Part shown: positions 10,287 to 23,700 of the stretch, piece after piece
Layout: each line of letters opens with the position of its first letter
Numbering within the stretch: the first letter of the stretch is position 1
NCBI GenBank assembly: GCA_028641055.1
Contig: CM054060.1
Span: 235,876,833-235,940,832, forward strand
DNA length: 64,000 nt
Reading direction: 5' to 3'
Source of the DNA: Alopecurus myosuroides
Lineage: Eukaryota; Streptophyta; Magnoliopsida; Poales; Poaceae
The notes under the pieces: model-generated
Told to the model about the DNA's origin: nothing
What the model saw: the letters and a program-made list of their open reading frames with translations, nothing else
The model's database searches: none
Program-made: the position numbers and the translations under genes

Positions 10287-11846
10287 GGAGTAAACTCGGA
10301 TGCAAGGGAGGGAGAATACCCCTTGCAATCCAGCCAGCCCGTTGCGCCCGAGTCGGACGCGAGGGAAAGGGCGGTGCCGAAGGAGGGAGGCCCTTCAAAC
10401 GTTCCATAGGAGGAGCCAATTCCCAACTTCAATCCCGAGTTTAAAGTAAAAGAAGAAAACTGTTTCGACGACCATGGATACATTCATCCGTGGGCAAAGA
10501 AACATTTTGCTCGAGCTCCATTAATCCGTCCCTGGCAGCAAGGAGGGCTTATAGTTAGGAATAATTACGTGTTCTCGCCTCGGCAGGTCATACAAGACGT
10601 CCTTTGCCATGTCGTAATCCTCTTTGCAGAGTATGCAAAGGAGTTTTCCAAGAATTTGACAGGTCTTCAGAAAATGAGCCAGGTAAATATCTCTAGCCCC
10701 CAAGCATTTAGCCAATTGTATTCATTTTGACTGAATGCTTATCTCTTATTCTTCCTTGTTTTTTGACTTAAGCGATACTTCTCTTGTATGTGTTTCAGCA
10801 AACTACCGAGACGATTAACATGGAGGTTTTTAATAAACTTACCATCAAGAACAAGGAGGTAAAAACCCTCCTTGGTATTCTTGAGGACAAGGACACGGAG
10901 TTGGCCTCAGTTCAGAAGGAACTGAAGGACTCGTCATGTAAATATTTTTGTCATTTGACCTGCTTGATTTTTCTAAGTCTTCTTTTTGAGTATTGGTTTC
11001 TCAACCTTGTATTCTTTTCAGATTTATTGGCGAAAGGCAAGCAGATAGCTGAAGATGCTGGCAATGCCGGAAACCTCTGCAAGGAGAACTCGGAGCTTTA
11101 CAAAATCAATGTAAAGCTCCAGAAGGACCTGGAGGCTAGCCAGCTGGCTGTCGGGATTGCCGAGTCCAAGGCTTCTGCCCAGGCCGAGACTGACAAGGCC
11201 ACCATCCTGGACCTGGAGAATGCTCTAAATCAACGCCTTGAAGAAGGCATTGAAATGGACAAGATTCTCGGTAAGATTTAACTCTTTTACCGGATTTTTT
11301 ATCCTTATACTTTTTTACCGTATGTTTCCTTTTTCCTTCTCTTTTTCTTCTAACTTTTCTTTGTTGATTTAAATAGAGGGGAATCCCTTGCTTACCCGGA
11401 TTGACGGAATCCGGGCTTTCAGGAGAATATTCGCCGCGCTGAAGACTGCGGGGATGTTACTTAGAAACAAGTACATTCTCGACAAAGCATGAGAAATCTC
11501 GGAAGTTAGCAATCTTCTAGAAGCAATCCAGGAGGTGGAGAACCAGAAGGAATCCTGGTTCCGCTCCGCGGCTCACGGTGGTGCGCGCATGGCCCTTGGG
11601 CTAATGCGTATGCACTACACCACCGCCAAGTCTTGGCGCGTGGCGACCGGTATCCCCCAGGGATACAAGGAATCGCAGAGAGCCAGCATCTTCGACTCTG
11701 TCAAAGGGCACGCTACAAAGATAGCACAAATGGTGTCGATCTCCACCTTCTACCCGAAGTAAGACATTCCGGCAACTCCCGAGGACCCCAGCAGCGAAGA
11801 GGAGGACTCGGATTCTGCGGAGGCCGCTTTATTCCTGAGTAGTTAG
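10287..11846 (+). pseudogene. 3' part of the antisense intron-containing gene of element 1 (exons 3-6, broken)
   Basis: Homologous to the plus-strand gene at 35662-38763. Exon 3 remnant 10287-10682, exon 4 10799-10937, exon 5 11022-11270, exon 6 11377-11846, each with GT...AG borders in the same places and phases as in element 2. The encoded part holds a conserved block around HPWAKKHFARAPLIRP, then a Lys/Glu/Ala-rich coiled-coil segment in exon 5, then an acidic tail. Breaks: upstream exons are displaced by the large-LTR insertion, in-frame TGA at about 11491, TAA at 11760, and loss of the ancestral stop. Function unknown; see the intact copy at 56681-59882. Confidence 0.75.
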
Positions 11847-12443
11847 CAGGAACAAATTAGAAGTATTACTATTCTTTCAATGTAACACACATTGTAATGC
11901 TATCTATCTTTTGTATAAACAAGTATTCCCCTTTTGCAGTAAAAAATTAGTCTTTGCAAGTTTTCTGGGTTTTAATTCCTTTTCCTTCTAAGTTCTCTGG
12001 CTTATATGTTTTGACTTTCCTTAGTGTTGAAATGGCTCAATAGTACTTAATCTTCAAGCCAAGTGACTGGTTTAAGCCTATCAGTCGAAACTCGGAAACA
12101 TGGATTGTACTTAGGCATTTTTAATTACTAGTTCCAGTGACCCAACATACAAACTATCAGATAATACTTAGGAAAAGTAAGGATTTTTTAAAAAAGTACA
12201 AAAATCAGGCACGCAGGCACAATCTGGGTTTCCTTAAACCTCCTTAGGCCAGAAAAGCTTTCAGATTTATAACTCCGAGCACGCAGGCAAAATTCGGGTT
12301 AACGTTGAAGAAATTTAAAAGATCATTGGAAAATAGATAAGACGGTACTTATGCTTTGAACAATAACAACAAGGCAAATAAAAAATGCATGAATTCCGAC
12401 AACTTTATTTCATGATCTCAAAGATGTTTACATAGAATTTGAA
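11847..12443. other. Convergent non-coding spacer between antisense gene and pol, element 1
   Basis: No coding potential seen. It aligns with 38764-39377 in element 2, so it belongs to the element. It holds a duplicated motif of the form gcacgcaggcacaatctggg (near 12210 and 12280) and presumably the 3' ends of both convergent transcripts. Confidence 0.6.
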
Positions 12444-12761
12444 CTAAGTGTAAAAGGGACGTAACTGCTGGATGCTCCAGGGTCTCTTTGTTTCTCCCAG
12501 TTCTACATCTATCTTTCTCTTTCTTTTGCGATTTGGTCTTTTGGGATCATCTTCTGTATCCCGAATGTCTACAAGATAGTAACATCCATTTTTTATAGCC
12601 TTTCTAATGACAAATGGTCCCTCCCAAACTGGGGCTAATTTGTGCATCCTTTCCTGCACCAATCTTAGCACTAAGTCACCTTCTGTGAAAGAACGGTGTC
12701 TGATTTTCTGACTATGATAATGTTGCAGTCCTTGCTGATAAATGGCGGATCTTCGTAGCAT
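12444..12761 (-). pseudogene. C-terminal tail of gypsy polyprotein, element 1
   Basis: Reads YHSQKIRHRSFTEGDLVLR...LAPVWEGPFVI...YYLVDI and ends in QLRPFYT-stop, the post-integrase tail typical of Tat-lineage pol. It lies in a different frame from the integrase core just upstream (12768-13676), so an indel near 12765 separates them. No chromodomain is seen. Confidence 0.8.
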
Positions 12762-12767
12762 AAGCTC

Positions 12768-13676
12768 TCATTCTTTTTCTAAGAGATCGACAACATCCTG
12801 TCGTGCGTTTTCGGCATCCGAGTCTTCGTATGCTAGCACTCTTGGGCTATCATGGAGCATGTCCGTAGGAAGCACTGTTTCTGCCCCATAAACCAGGAAA
12901 AACGGAGTTTGTCCAGTTGATCTATTTGGCGTCGTTCGAATACTACAAAGCACGGAAGGTAATTCTTCTACCCATGCTCCGGCTGCTCTATGAAGACGAG
13001 ATTCGAGTGTTGGGCGTATTCCCTGCAGGATAGAACTATTCATTCGTTCAACCTGTCCATTGGATTGTGGGTGTGCCACAGATGCTAGATCTAGGCGAAT
13101 TCCTGTTTGTCGGTAATATTTTGCCAACTCTCCAATAGAGAAATTTGTCCCATTATCCGTGATTATGCTGTGTGGAGCGCCGTATCTCATGACTATGTCA
13201 ATGATGAAATTTCTGGCAGTCACACCGTCAAGTTTTTTGATGGGTTTCGCCTCCACCCACTTGGTATACTTATCTACCGCAACGAGTAGATGTGTAAGTC
13301 CGCCTCTTGCAGTTTTTAATGGTCCCGTCATATCTAGCCCCCAGACCGCAAATGGCCATGTTATAGGGATAGTTTTGAGTGCTTGAGCTAGCATATTCGT
13401 CTGGTTGGCGTAATACTGGCATCCGGCACATGTGTTTACTATGTGCTCCGCATCTGTCTTGGCCGTGAGCCAGAAAAACCCCGCTCGGAATGCTTTTTTG
13501 ACTATGCTTTTTGATTGAGCATGATGTCCGCAATCTCCTGCATGGATTTCTTGCAAGATTTCTCGTAGTTCTTCTGGTGAGATACACCGCTGAAAAATTC
13601 CGATAGTACTGCGCTTATACATGCAACCATTAATTACCGTGTATCCTTTGCATCGGCGTTGTATCTGCCTTTGCAA
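12768..13676 (-). pseudogene. Integrase of gypsy element 1
   Basis: An open stretch of about 300 codons in a broken polyprotein. The HHCC zinc domain is visible (GDCGHHAQSKSIVKKAF, then CAGCQYY), followed by the catalytic core: Asp in WGLDMTGP, Asp in IITDNGTNF and Glu in NGQVERMNS, then the TPFFLVYGAE motif. The integrase would insert the cDNA into the host genome. The domain looks intact, but frames on both sides are shifted, so it could not be made as part of a polyprotein. Confidence 0.88.
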
Positions 13677-13789
13677 GACTTCTTCTGCTCCATCCGGGAA
13701 CTTCTGATCGACTAAGAAGTTTAAGTATGGAATTGTCTAATCCGGGTTAACAAACATGACTTCAATTGACTCGGAAACCAGAGGATAAT

Positions 13790-15540
13790 CCACATCTCCA
13801 CTTTTGATTGATGGTTCATGCAAGTGTTGGACAAACACACTAGGTGGTAGGGTTTCAACCTCTCCGATCCCATGCGGGCTAATGCATTCGCGTTTCAATT
13901 TTCTTCCCTTTTGATATGAAGTACTTCAAATCCTAGGAAGAAAATGGCAAACTCGTCCACAGTTATCCGATATTCGGTCATAATGGAGCTTTTGGCATCT
14001 CATGTTTGGTTTAGGTGATGATGCACGAAGTCCGAGTCACCATAACAAAGTATACGCTTGACGCCTATTTCCTTTGCAATATGCAAGCCATGAAGCAAAG
14101 CTTCGTATTCTGCCACATTGTTGATAGCGTTGAAATGTATTTGTAACACATATTCCATTATGTCAACTTTTGGAGATTTAAGCACTACACCAGCTCCGGT
14201 GCCTTCCTTCATTTTGGATCCGTCAAAATGCATGATCCAATATTCCTACTCCAGCATTGGTGTGTTTTTCATTGCTTCTGTCCAATCAGCGACAAAATCC
14301 GCCAATACCTGGGGTTTAATTGCCGTCCGGGCTTGGTACTTAATGTCGAACGCAACTAGCTCAATGCCCCGTTTGACGACTCAGCCTGTTGCGTCCGCAT
14401 TGTTAATGATATCTCCTAGTGGTGCTTTGCTTACCACTATTATGGAATGTCCTTGGAAATAATGGCGGAGTTTTCGAGATGCAAAAAATACGCCATATGC
14501 CAATTTTTGGTAATGTGGGTACCTTTGCTTTGACTCGGAGAACACTTCGCAAACGTAGTACACTGGATGTTGATCTGGTACGCTTTGCTCATCTTTCCGC
14601 CTTTCCACAATTAACATCGCGCTAATAACCCTGCTTGTTGTTGTAAGATACAGTAACATGGGTTGTTCGTCTTTTGAGGATGCCAAAATCGGAGCTTTCA
14701 TCAAGGTTTCCTTTAGCTGAGTTAATGCTTTCTCCGCCTCTTCTATCCATTCAAATTTGTCGGATTTCTTCAACAATTTGCATAATGGCAGAGCTTTGTC
14801 ACCTAGCCGGCTTATAAACCTGCTAACTGCGGCTGCAGAACCCGTCAATCTTTGAACATCTTTTAAGCACATAGGCCTCGTTATATTCAGGATTGCCTTG
14901 ATCCTTTCCAGGTTTACTTCTATTCCTCTGTGAGAAACGATAAAACCCAGAAGCTTTCCTGAGGGAACCCCGAATACACACTTTAATGGATTCAAATTCA
15001 TTTTATAAGTGCGCAAATTTTTGAAAGTTTCTCGTAGATCTTCAAGGAGTGTATCCTTTTCCTTAGAAATTACGGCAATGTCATCCACATAAACATGGAT
15101 ATTTTTCCGATTTGACTATGCAAGCATCTTTGCATGCAACGCTGGTAAGTTGCACTGGCGTTCTTCAAACCAAAAGGCATGGTTATGTAATAGTATGTTC
15201 CGTACGGGGTTATGAAGGAAGTTTTTATTTGATCCTCCTCCTTCATACGTATTTGATGATACCCAGAATAAACATAAAATAAGCTCAGAGCTAGCAGTGG
15301 CATCTATTATTTGATCGATTCGCGGTAACACGAATCTATCTTTTGGACACAATTTGTTCAAGCCGGTGTAGTCTACACACATCCTAAGAACGATATTGTC
15401 TTTCTTTGGGACTAATACTGGGTTCGCAGACCAATCAGTATGTATAACTTCCAGGATAAAATCAGCTGCTAAAATCCGGATAATTTCCTTCCCAATAGCC
15501 TTCTGTACGGAGACCTTGTTTGACGGGTTTTGAACCTGGA
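13790..15540 (-). pseudogene. RT, RNase H and second RNase H of gypsy element 1, multiply frameshifted
   Basis: Right to left: the start of RT with NPVLVPKKDN and MCVDYTGLNKLCPKDR, a frameshift within LCFLDAYSGYHQ, the active site spread over two frames (a WMDD remnant near 15080), then KLLGFIVSHRGIEVN and the connection domain (15088-14381). A second RNase H follows at 14233-14000 (LHFDGSKMKEGTGAGVVL...NNVAEYEALLHGL), the extra domain typical of the Tat lineage. A deletion removes the arginine-rich stretch before RT that element 2 keeps. Not functional. Confidence 0.82.
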
Positions 15541-15650
15541 ATTACTTTGAGTTGGTGCTCAGCAAGTTCCCTGGGTATGCCTAGCATATCAGCAGGACAC
15601 CAGGCGAAAATGTCCCAGTTCTCACGAAGGAACTTGATGAGCGCGTCTTC

Positions 15651-16352
15651 CTATTTGTTAGTCATCCCAATTCTCACTACGACAAACTTTGTCGGATCTT
15701 TGGGATCTAGGATAACCTGTCTTGTATTTTCCGAGGCCTTGAAGCTATCAGCCGGCTTCCGACTTTGTTTTTCTGACGGCATTTCCATCGGCGAAACTTC
15801 CTTAGCTAGCTCCTTCAATTCCTCCTTTCGAATCACCTGTTCGGCGCAGAGGGCATTTCCTTTCTCCAGCTCGTTCACCAATTTGTAATCTCCAGTTATG
15901 GTAATTACTCCTCCTTTTGGCCCTGGCATCTTCAGCTTGTTATAGATATAACATGATCTTATCATGAATTTGGCGAAAGCCGGACGTCCGAGTATTGTGT
16001 GATAAACACTTTCGAACGACACCACCTCGAATGAGATCTTTTCCTGGCGGAAATGTTCTCTTTTTCCCAAGGTTACATCTAGGGAAAAATCTCCTAGGGA
16101 TTGTGCTTGCCTGCCAGGAACAATACCATGAAACCGTATATTACTATGCCTGAGCTGGGTTTCAGAAATGTCTAGCTGCTTCAATGTACGCAGGTACGTG
16201 ATATTGATACTAGATCCTCCATCCATGAGCACTCTTTTCAGTCTAATGTTTTGGACAATAGGGCTTACGACCAAAGCATGTGTGCCGGGTTCTGGGATGT
16301 TTCCATGATGATCTGACTGATCCCAAGTAATTGGCGTATTTGAATACTTCAA
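15651..16352 (-). pseudogene. Protease region of gypsy element 1
   Basis: The frame contains KRVLMDGGSSINITYL, the D-G-G-S-S form of the aspartic protease active site used by Tat-lineage elements, preceded by YSNTPITWDQSDH and followed by the LGRPAFAKFM region and a linker ending VVRIGMTNK. The protease would process the polyprotein. The domain is open, but flanking gag and RT are frameshifted. Confidence 0.82.
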
Positions 16353-16628
16353 GTACTTTGGTGTTGGTGGAACAACCGCGTTGATTTCTCGAAGTGTTCT
16401 TTTCGCCTACTTTGCCGAGGGAGTTGCCAGGAAAGTTAGGTTACATTCTCCTTCAAATCTCGGGAATTTTGGCTCGCCTTTTCGCTGTTGTTCCTGAATT
16501 TTATCGTCAGTGTCCGATTCACTTTCTTCTTTCTCAGCTTCTGGCTTTTACTTGTTGAACTTCCTCTTAGAATTATTTCCTTTATTCCCGGATCCTGCAG
16601 TGCCCTTCATGTGCTTGTTGAGGCGGCA

Positions 16629-18395
16629 CTACGTGTTTGTATGGGTAGGTTTCCCAAATTGTGAATGGTGGACACAGTTTTCCGACTTTATTTTTTCCCA
16701 CTCTTCCTTAGAGTAGGAGATTGGTTCTGTGCTTCTTCCCTTCCATTTGCTGCCATTATCCTTTCCAAATGTTGCGTTTACTTCTTTGGGTTTTGCTTGT
16801 GCTTCTGGAGTAGCCTTCTTTTCAGAACGTGGTGTCTTTTTGGCCTGAGCCAAAGCATCGATATTTCCACCTCTTGCTCTGATATCATCTTCAGCCGCTG
16901 CGTGTTCGTTGGCGGTGGTAAGCATAGATCCGAGATCTTTGTGCTTTTTCGAACCAACCATGAACGGTACGAGGCCGAGTTTCAGACCATTGATGAAAAT
17001 ATGCATTGCTTGTACATCACTTACTCCAGAGAAGCTGTTCTTCATTGCTGTCCATCTTGAGATAAAGTCGACATACGACTCGTCTTCATATTGGACGCAA
17101 CGGTTCAGCTCGTTTATACTCTTAGGACGTTTGTACGTGCCCCGAAAGTGCTGAGCGAATACTTTCGGCATATCTTCCCAGCTATCGACAGTTCTTGATG
17201 GTAACCCGTTGGTCCAATCTCTGGCTCCGTCTAATAGCATAAGGGGAAGAAACTTCACATCCTCCAAATCTGACCCTTTATTAATCTGGACAGCAGTATA
17301 GTAATCTGAAAGCCACGTATCCGGATTTGTACTTCCGGTATACTCTTGATAAGCTGGACCAACTTTGGCGAAACCAGAATGTAGACTAATTCTTCGGATC
17401 CTATGAGTGAAGCACTTAGGTCCAAAGTATAGATCGTCTTTTTCGGCCTTATCGACGTGTGCGGAATATCTACCGGCTGAATGAACAGAAGAGAATCTGC
17501 TCCCTACTGGCCCATTGTTGCGCGAGCGCGCTCTTCCGGGATTATCCCTATTTCGTCAGTTGTCGTGTCCTTTGGAATAAGGTGAAGTTCTACTCCTTGG
17601 CCTTTCTTTGTTCCTAGGAGGAGTATGGGATCTCTCACGCCTGTGAGGATTATCATATCTTCCGGCTTTTTCAGCTGGGCGTCTCGGAGGCGGCATTATT
17701 TTTCCATCTTTCCGGTTTTGTTCCTCTCGTTCCTTGTGATCACGGGGATTATTTCCACCTTTCGGCAGATGTGATCCCGTTCTGGACACTTCATCCCTAT
17801 TGTCCGGGATTTTCTTGGCCTTCTTAGGATCTCCCTTCTTTTCCTTAGAATCGCCTAAATCTCCAGGTTCGCCAGGTCCAGGTGCTCCAGCGGCGCATGT
17901 GGCAGTTTTACATAGGGCCGAGTCATCGTGCAACTTTCCTGATCTTGGTTGTCCTCGTTGTTGCTGTTGTAATGCTTTTCCTAGGAAAGCATACACTCCC
18001 TGAAGTTTTTCATCGTTTGAATACAGATCATCATTAAGGATGGCGAACGCGGCTTCCGTGTTTTCAGCTGTGGTTTTGTAGATGCGTTCGCCCTTAGCGT
18101 TTACGCTATTAACCTATCTTTGCCAAGAAGGGTTTTGCAACCGTTCTTTTGCTGGCAATGCATCCGGCCTTGCGATTCCGGGTAGTCTCTTGGGTTTTAT
18201 CCCGAACATATTCCGTCTTTCGAATTCTTCAATTTCCTCCTGCTTTGCTTTTACGGTAGCTTGTGCTTTGAGGAGGTTTTCTTGAGATCGGAATAGGTGT
18301 TGCTGCTGCCGCATAAGGGTTTGCCCTCTGGCTTCCAACACTTCCGGTGGTTCATGAGGTCCAACTGGGGTTTTGATCTCGTCATGTTTCGACAT
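16629..18395 (-). pseudogene. Gag capsid and linker region of gypsy element 1
   Basis: Two to three shifted frames. 17267-16629 holds the retrotransposon gag core (LMLLDGARDWTNGLPSRTVDSWEDM...FRGTY). Near its end a modified zinc knuckle C-x2-H...C begins (ENCVHHSQFGKPTH). 18395-17556 is a basic, Arg/Ser/Pro-rich segment with a Gln-rich coiled coil. Gag would form the particle and bind RNA. Broken by a stop near 17555 and frameshifts. Confidence 0.78.
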
Positions 18396-19072
18396 TTGGG
18401 GAACAGGGATTTTTTTTCTTTTTCTTCTCCACAGGCGTGACTACGCTTCCTCCTCCTACTTCCAGGTTTTGATTAGCAATATCTGCCAACTTTTTCTTAT
18501 GTAGTCTGTACTGGAGTTTCTTGGTTGTCTTCTTTTTATTCTTGGAAGAAGGAGGCTTTTTTCCAGGTTCTTCCTCTGTCAATTCCTTGACATCGGGGTA
18601 AGTTGGAGTAGTTTCGCCATCCTCTCTTTCCTCATCTGGTGGAGGTGTTTTGGGGTCTTCATCTTCTTCGGCATCCGAGTTTTCGATCGGTTTTGCCATA
18701 AGTACTTCATGGAAGCTCCCCTGCATAGATTTGACCTTTCTTTCGAAAGCGTCTTCATCTTCATCTTCGGAATCTATATCTTCAGATCCGGGTTCCGACT
18801 CCAATCTTGCTTCTATAGCAGCTAACACGGAGTCAGCTTCCGAGTTCATCGTTTCACTGACGGGTGTCGGATCTTCCACTTGTTCTTTGGGGTTATTGTT
18901 TTCTGCTTCTTCCACGGGATTAGTTTCTTCCGTGTTATCCGCGACCTCTGATTGCATCATGCCAATAAAATGAGATCTGATTGCAGGCATCTCCAGAGAG
19001 ACGGCAATTTCAGCACAGTTTTGGCGATTTGAGCAGAATCCGATATCGTAGTTTTCCTCGATAGGGCATAGG
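18382..19072 (-). pseudogene. Acidic N-terminal part of gag, element 1, cut by copia
   Basis: An Asp/Glu/Pro-rich frame (for example SEPGSEDIDSEDEDEDAFERK) ending in a Lys-rich stretch and a stop at 18382. Its upstream part continues on the far side of the copia insertion at 27421-27651. Element 2 has the same region, uninterrupted by copia, at 45319-46229. Confidence 0.75.
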
Positions 19073-20724
19073 TGAAGGGAATATGCCCGAGAGGCAATAA
19101 TAAAATGGTTATTATCTTATTCCTTGTTTATGATGAATGTTTATTTCTCATGCTAGAATTGTATTAACTGGAAACGTTGATACATGTGTGCTTAATAAAC
19201 AAACAATGTTTCCTAGTAAAGCCTCTCTTTTAACTAGCTCGTTGATTAATAGATGATCAAGGTTTCCTGATCATGAACATTGGATGTTGTTAATAACGGG
19301 ATCATATCATTAGAAGAATGATGTGATGAACATATACCCAAAGAGAATATAGCAATGCGATCAAGTCATTTAGTTTACATTGTTATATCAAACACACGAA
19401 GTAACTTATTCCTTATACCATGAGATCATGTCAATCAATGATACCGGAAGAGTGCTTTGATGGCATCAAACGTCACACCGTAACAGGGTGACTATAAAGG
19501 TGTCCTTGAGTATTCGGAAAGTATTAGTTGAGGATCATGGATCAAGAGTGGGATTTGTCCATCCAAATGACGGAGAGATATACTCTGGGCCCTCTCGGTG
19601 ATATCACATCAAAACCGCTTGCAAGCACGTGATATGATCACAAGGATGTTATATCACGGGAACGAGAAAAGAGTGCTTGTCGGTAACGAGATTGAACAAG
19701 GTATGGTTGATACCAATGATCGAATCTCGGACAAGTAAAATATCGCGAGACAAAGGGAATAGTTCACGACGTTGTTGGTTCACACGATCACGAGAGCCAT
19801 CGTTGAATATATAGGAGTCATCACGGATCTCCAGATCCCGCTGTTGATTATTGATCGGAGAGGAGTCTCGATCATGTCTATCTTATTCGCGAACCGTAGG
19901 GTGACACACTTAAGGTTCGATGACGCGTTTGAGAGGATACGGAATATCGAAGAATATTTTGGGCAGCACCGAAATTGTTTCGGGGAAAATTGAAATAGTT
20001 CAAGGGGTTTTTCGTCGAATGGTTGTTAATAGAATTAACAAATGATTCGAGGTGCTTTATGCAAATGTTTGTTAATAGAATTAACAAATGCTGAAATAAA
20101 GAAATAAAAATGTTTTATTGATTTATTAAAGAAAAACTCTTGGATTTTCTAAGTGGGGTTTAAAGGAAAATGAGTGGGTGTGAGTGGAGTGTCCACTCAC
20201 ATCATGAGGGAAGAGGTGGGGGCACACCATGGGGCTGGCCGCACCCCCCTTGGGCTGCCTCCCCCCTCTCCTATAAAAGGAGGGTGAGAGCTCTCCCTCC
20301 TCCACACACTTTGCTACTTCCTTTTCCCTCCACCTGCTGCTCCATTTCATGGTCTCCGGCTTGGCGAAGCCCTGACCGTGGGATTCTTCACCACCACCAC
20401 GTCGTCGTGCTGCTGGAGTTCCGAGGGATCCTCTACTTCCGCGCCCCGCTGGAACGAGAGAACGGAGGTCGTCATCAACCGTACGTGTGACCGATCACGG
20501 ATGCACCGCCGGATTGCGGTGCCATCTTCTCGCTATCGGGATCGGTGTGAGTACGACTACGCCAACAACGAGATTTGATCTCGTACCACTTTGAGTCTTC
20601 GAGGGTATGTGTTCTCCTTAACCCTTTTGTTGCCCGTTGCACTTCATCTCATAGATTAGATCTTGGCCTTTAGGGTATCTCTCGCGTAGGAAAATTTTTG
20701 TTTTCCATGCTACGTTCCCCTTCA
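19073..20724 (+). repeat. 5' LTR of the copia element
   Basis: TG...CA, 1652 bp. It contains the GGGCCCTCTCGGTGATAT block typical of Triticeae copia LTRs and a TATA-like ctataaaagga at 20271-20281 that should drive the genomic RNA. Confidence 0.92.
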
Positions 20725-20725
20725 G

Positions 20726-20737
20726 TGGTATCAGAGC
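20726..20737 (+). promoter_or_regulatory. Primer-binding site of the copia element
   Basis: tggtatcagagc lies one base after the LTR end and complements initiator Met-tRNA. Confidence 0.92.
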
Positions 20738-23700
20738 CGGATCTATGCGTAGATGTTTTGTACGGGTAGAACACATAGGTGTATGTGGGCGTTGATGATC
20801 ATGTTATTACCTCCTTGATTATTTTATGATCTTAGTGGCATAGTGGGATGAAGCGGCCCGGACTAACCTTACATGTCCACGTACATGAGACTTGTTCCAC
20901 AACTGACATGCAACTTGTATTGCACAAGTGGCTTGCGGGTGTCTGTTTCTCCTACTATAGTTAAGATCTAATCTATGAAGGGTTGTTAAAAATGTGTTTA
21001 TCAACGTTGTGGTTGATGTTCGTAGGTATGAACGGTTCTATCATCGAAAGCCCTAAGCCACGTAAAATATGCAAAAATAAATTAGAGGCGTCTAACTAGT
21101 TTTTTGCTGGGCATGTGATGTGACATGGTCAATATTACAAATTTGATTATGAGATGATCTATTTTGTAAATTATTGATATACCGGAAGGTATTCATATGA
21201 TTGTCTTCTTATTGATGGACAATCAAGATTGGGGTGCCATGGTACTTGGTACCACGCCGGTGGAATGATTGAGATCATACCATAATGCACATGATGGAGA
21301 TCAAGTGCAAGGAGAACCATATCATATCACGTAATCCTCACATGTGATGTTTGTGATGTTAATCCTTTTATGCATCTTGTTTTGCTTAGATAACGATGGT
21401 AGCATTATAAGATGATCCCTCTCACTTAATATCAAGATAATAATGTGTTCTTCCTTAAGTATGCACCGTTAAGAAAGTTCGTCGTTTCGAGACACCACGT
21501 GATGATCGGGTGTGACAGACTCAACGTTCGCATACAACGGGTGTTTTCAAGCCTAGCATGTACAGACATGGCCTTGAAACACACGCAATACTACGGTTCT
21601 ACTTGGCGAGCCTAGCATGTACAGACATGGCCTCGGAACACGTAACCGAAAGGTAAAGCATGAGTCATATGGATGATATGATGAACATGTCGATGTTCGC
21701 CTTTGAAACTACATCATCTCACGTGATGATCGGTTTTGGTGTAGTGAATTTGGTTCGTGTAATCACTAAAGACGACTAAGAGGGATGTTGTTTTTGAGTG
21801 GGAGTTCATGGTTTAATTTTTGAATTAACTTGAACTTATTTATCATGAACAACCAATCAAAGTGAATTTGCACAAATTGTAGTATTCATTGGCATCTATA
21901 ATTACCTTACACTTAGATTGTTAATTGAGATATAACTGTTATGATCTGGTAAATACCATTGAAGATTGGTACCGTATTAGTGAAATTTAAAATTGAGTCC
22001 TATTGTAGATTTTTGGTATTTCCTACCTAGCTCCATGTGGTTAATGATTGATTAATCTAGAGAGCAAATAATTCCTACTTAGAATCCAAAGTCATGGTTG
22101 CTTCCGTATTACTTTATCTTCAAAATAATGTTTTGTTGATCAAGGTGATTTAGGAACCGAAAAGAATTGTTTTCAGAAACAATCAAGTGAAAGATATATT
22201 GATATCTAGAAACTTATTTGTGGCAACATGACTGAGTATAATTTAGCGTGACAATGTTTGCTTATATTATCTGAATATATGCAATGATTGAAGACGCTAG
22301 GCGTTTGAATATTCCAAGAAATTGGATGCTAAAAATTATCCTCTAAATTCCTTCCTTCGAGCTATAGTAGCTTAATCATAAAATTGTTATGATGGGATGG
22401 ATTAGAAGTATGGGTAAAGTAGTTTACCTTACTTGGAAATTGTTAAGAGTGGAATCTAGAAGAATGCTATTAATATGGTGATATTAGTAGAACAATCAAA
22501 CTCAAAGTATGACTCAATGGGTGATAGTATATGACTAACACGCCAAAGAAAATGAGCTAGTAAGACTAGCATTGTTTGATGTTGAATGATTCTTCTATAA
22601 AGGAAAGGGAATATTGAAAATAGAATTACAAAAGGATATATGGCAGAAAAAGAAGATAACTGGAAAGTCCAGCTCAGGAGTATATGCTTGATATACAAGT
22701 TATAGATGTATTACTAGTTAACAAAGTATTTTTGGGTATTTTGATACCACATTGGTTGGTATGAGTTGTCATACAAAGCAACGCAATGAAAGAAATACAA
22801 GGGCCTAAAAGGAACTAGTAATAGATGTGGAATCGATTATGACAAGAACATAAATAAAGTGTTATTGTGTTCATTGTCGTATCGAACCAACCAGTCAAGA
22901 TTTATTTGAAGAACTTAATAATTTGTTATTTTGTTCTAGTCTTTTGTGAGAACAAATGAGATTGTTCAAACTATGATCATATTCCATAATTGATGGATAT
23001 GTTAATATAAATCATGTTGGTAAAGTAAACATCTATAAGACTAAATGCTAAACGTTGCAAGACGTTGAAGAGTTTCACTTAAATTGTGACACCACCATTT
23101 TAGTTCATATCGGAAAGGAAAACATGAAGGAACTCCATATTGATGGACTTCCGGAGTCATTTTATTGACGCTTGTGAGACCTCTTCCAAAAGATGACTAG
23201 AATTCCGTTCTTAGGCCAAAGTAGAATGGACGACTAATTTAGTGGAGATTATACATATTGATGTATATAGTCCATTATGTGTAGTCATGTATGGTGGATT
23301 AATTTTTCCTTCATAAAATTCTGTCGATGATTTAAGTAGATATGTGAGTATATCTATTTAAAGGGAACAGAGTTTGACATTTTGAATTGGTTCAAAAGGT
23401 TGTTAATATGAAGTTAAAATCAATGTAACAAGATAATCAAGTATTTATGATTGGATCATAAAGGATAAAGTTTGAGTTACAAGTTTAGCAAAACATCTGA
23501 GAAGTTGCAGAATTGTTCTACAACTTATACTTCTCGAATACCCCACATTAGATTGGAGTATTCAAGAGACAAACAAATCAAACCTTGTTTGACATGGTAA
23601 GATTAATAAAAATGCCATTATAATTTTGTAGTTTATACATTAGTGACAACCGTTTTTCCCACTGAAAAGAGCACCATCATGATCCATTGAAATTGACAAC

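Noticed and set aside
19772..20578. Small genes repeated at 26471-27277
   Set aside because: These frames lie in the two copia LTRs and have no coding features.
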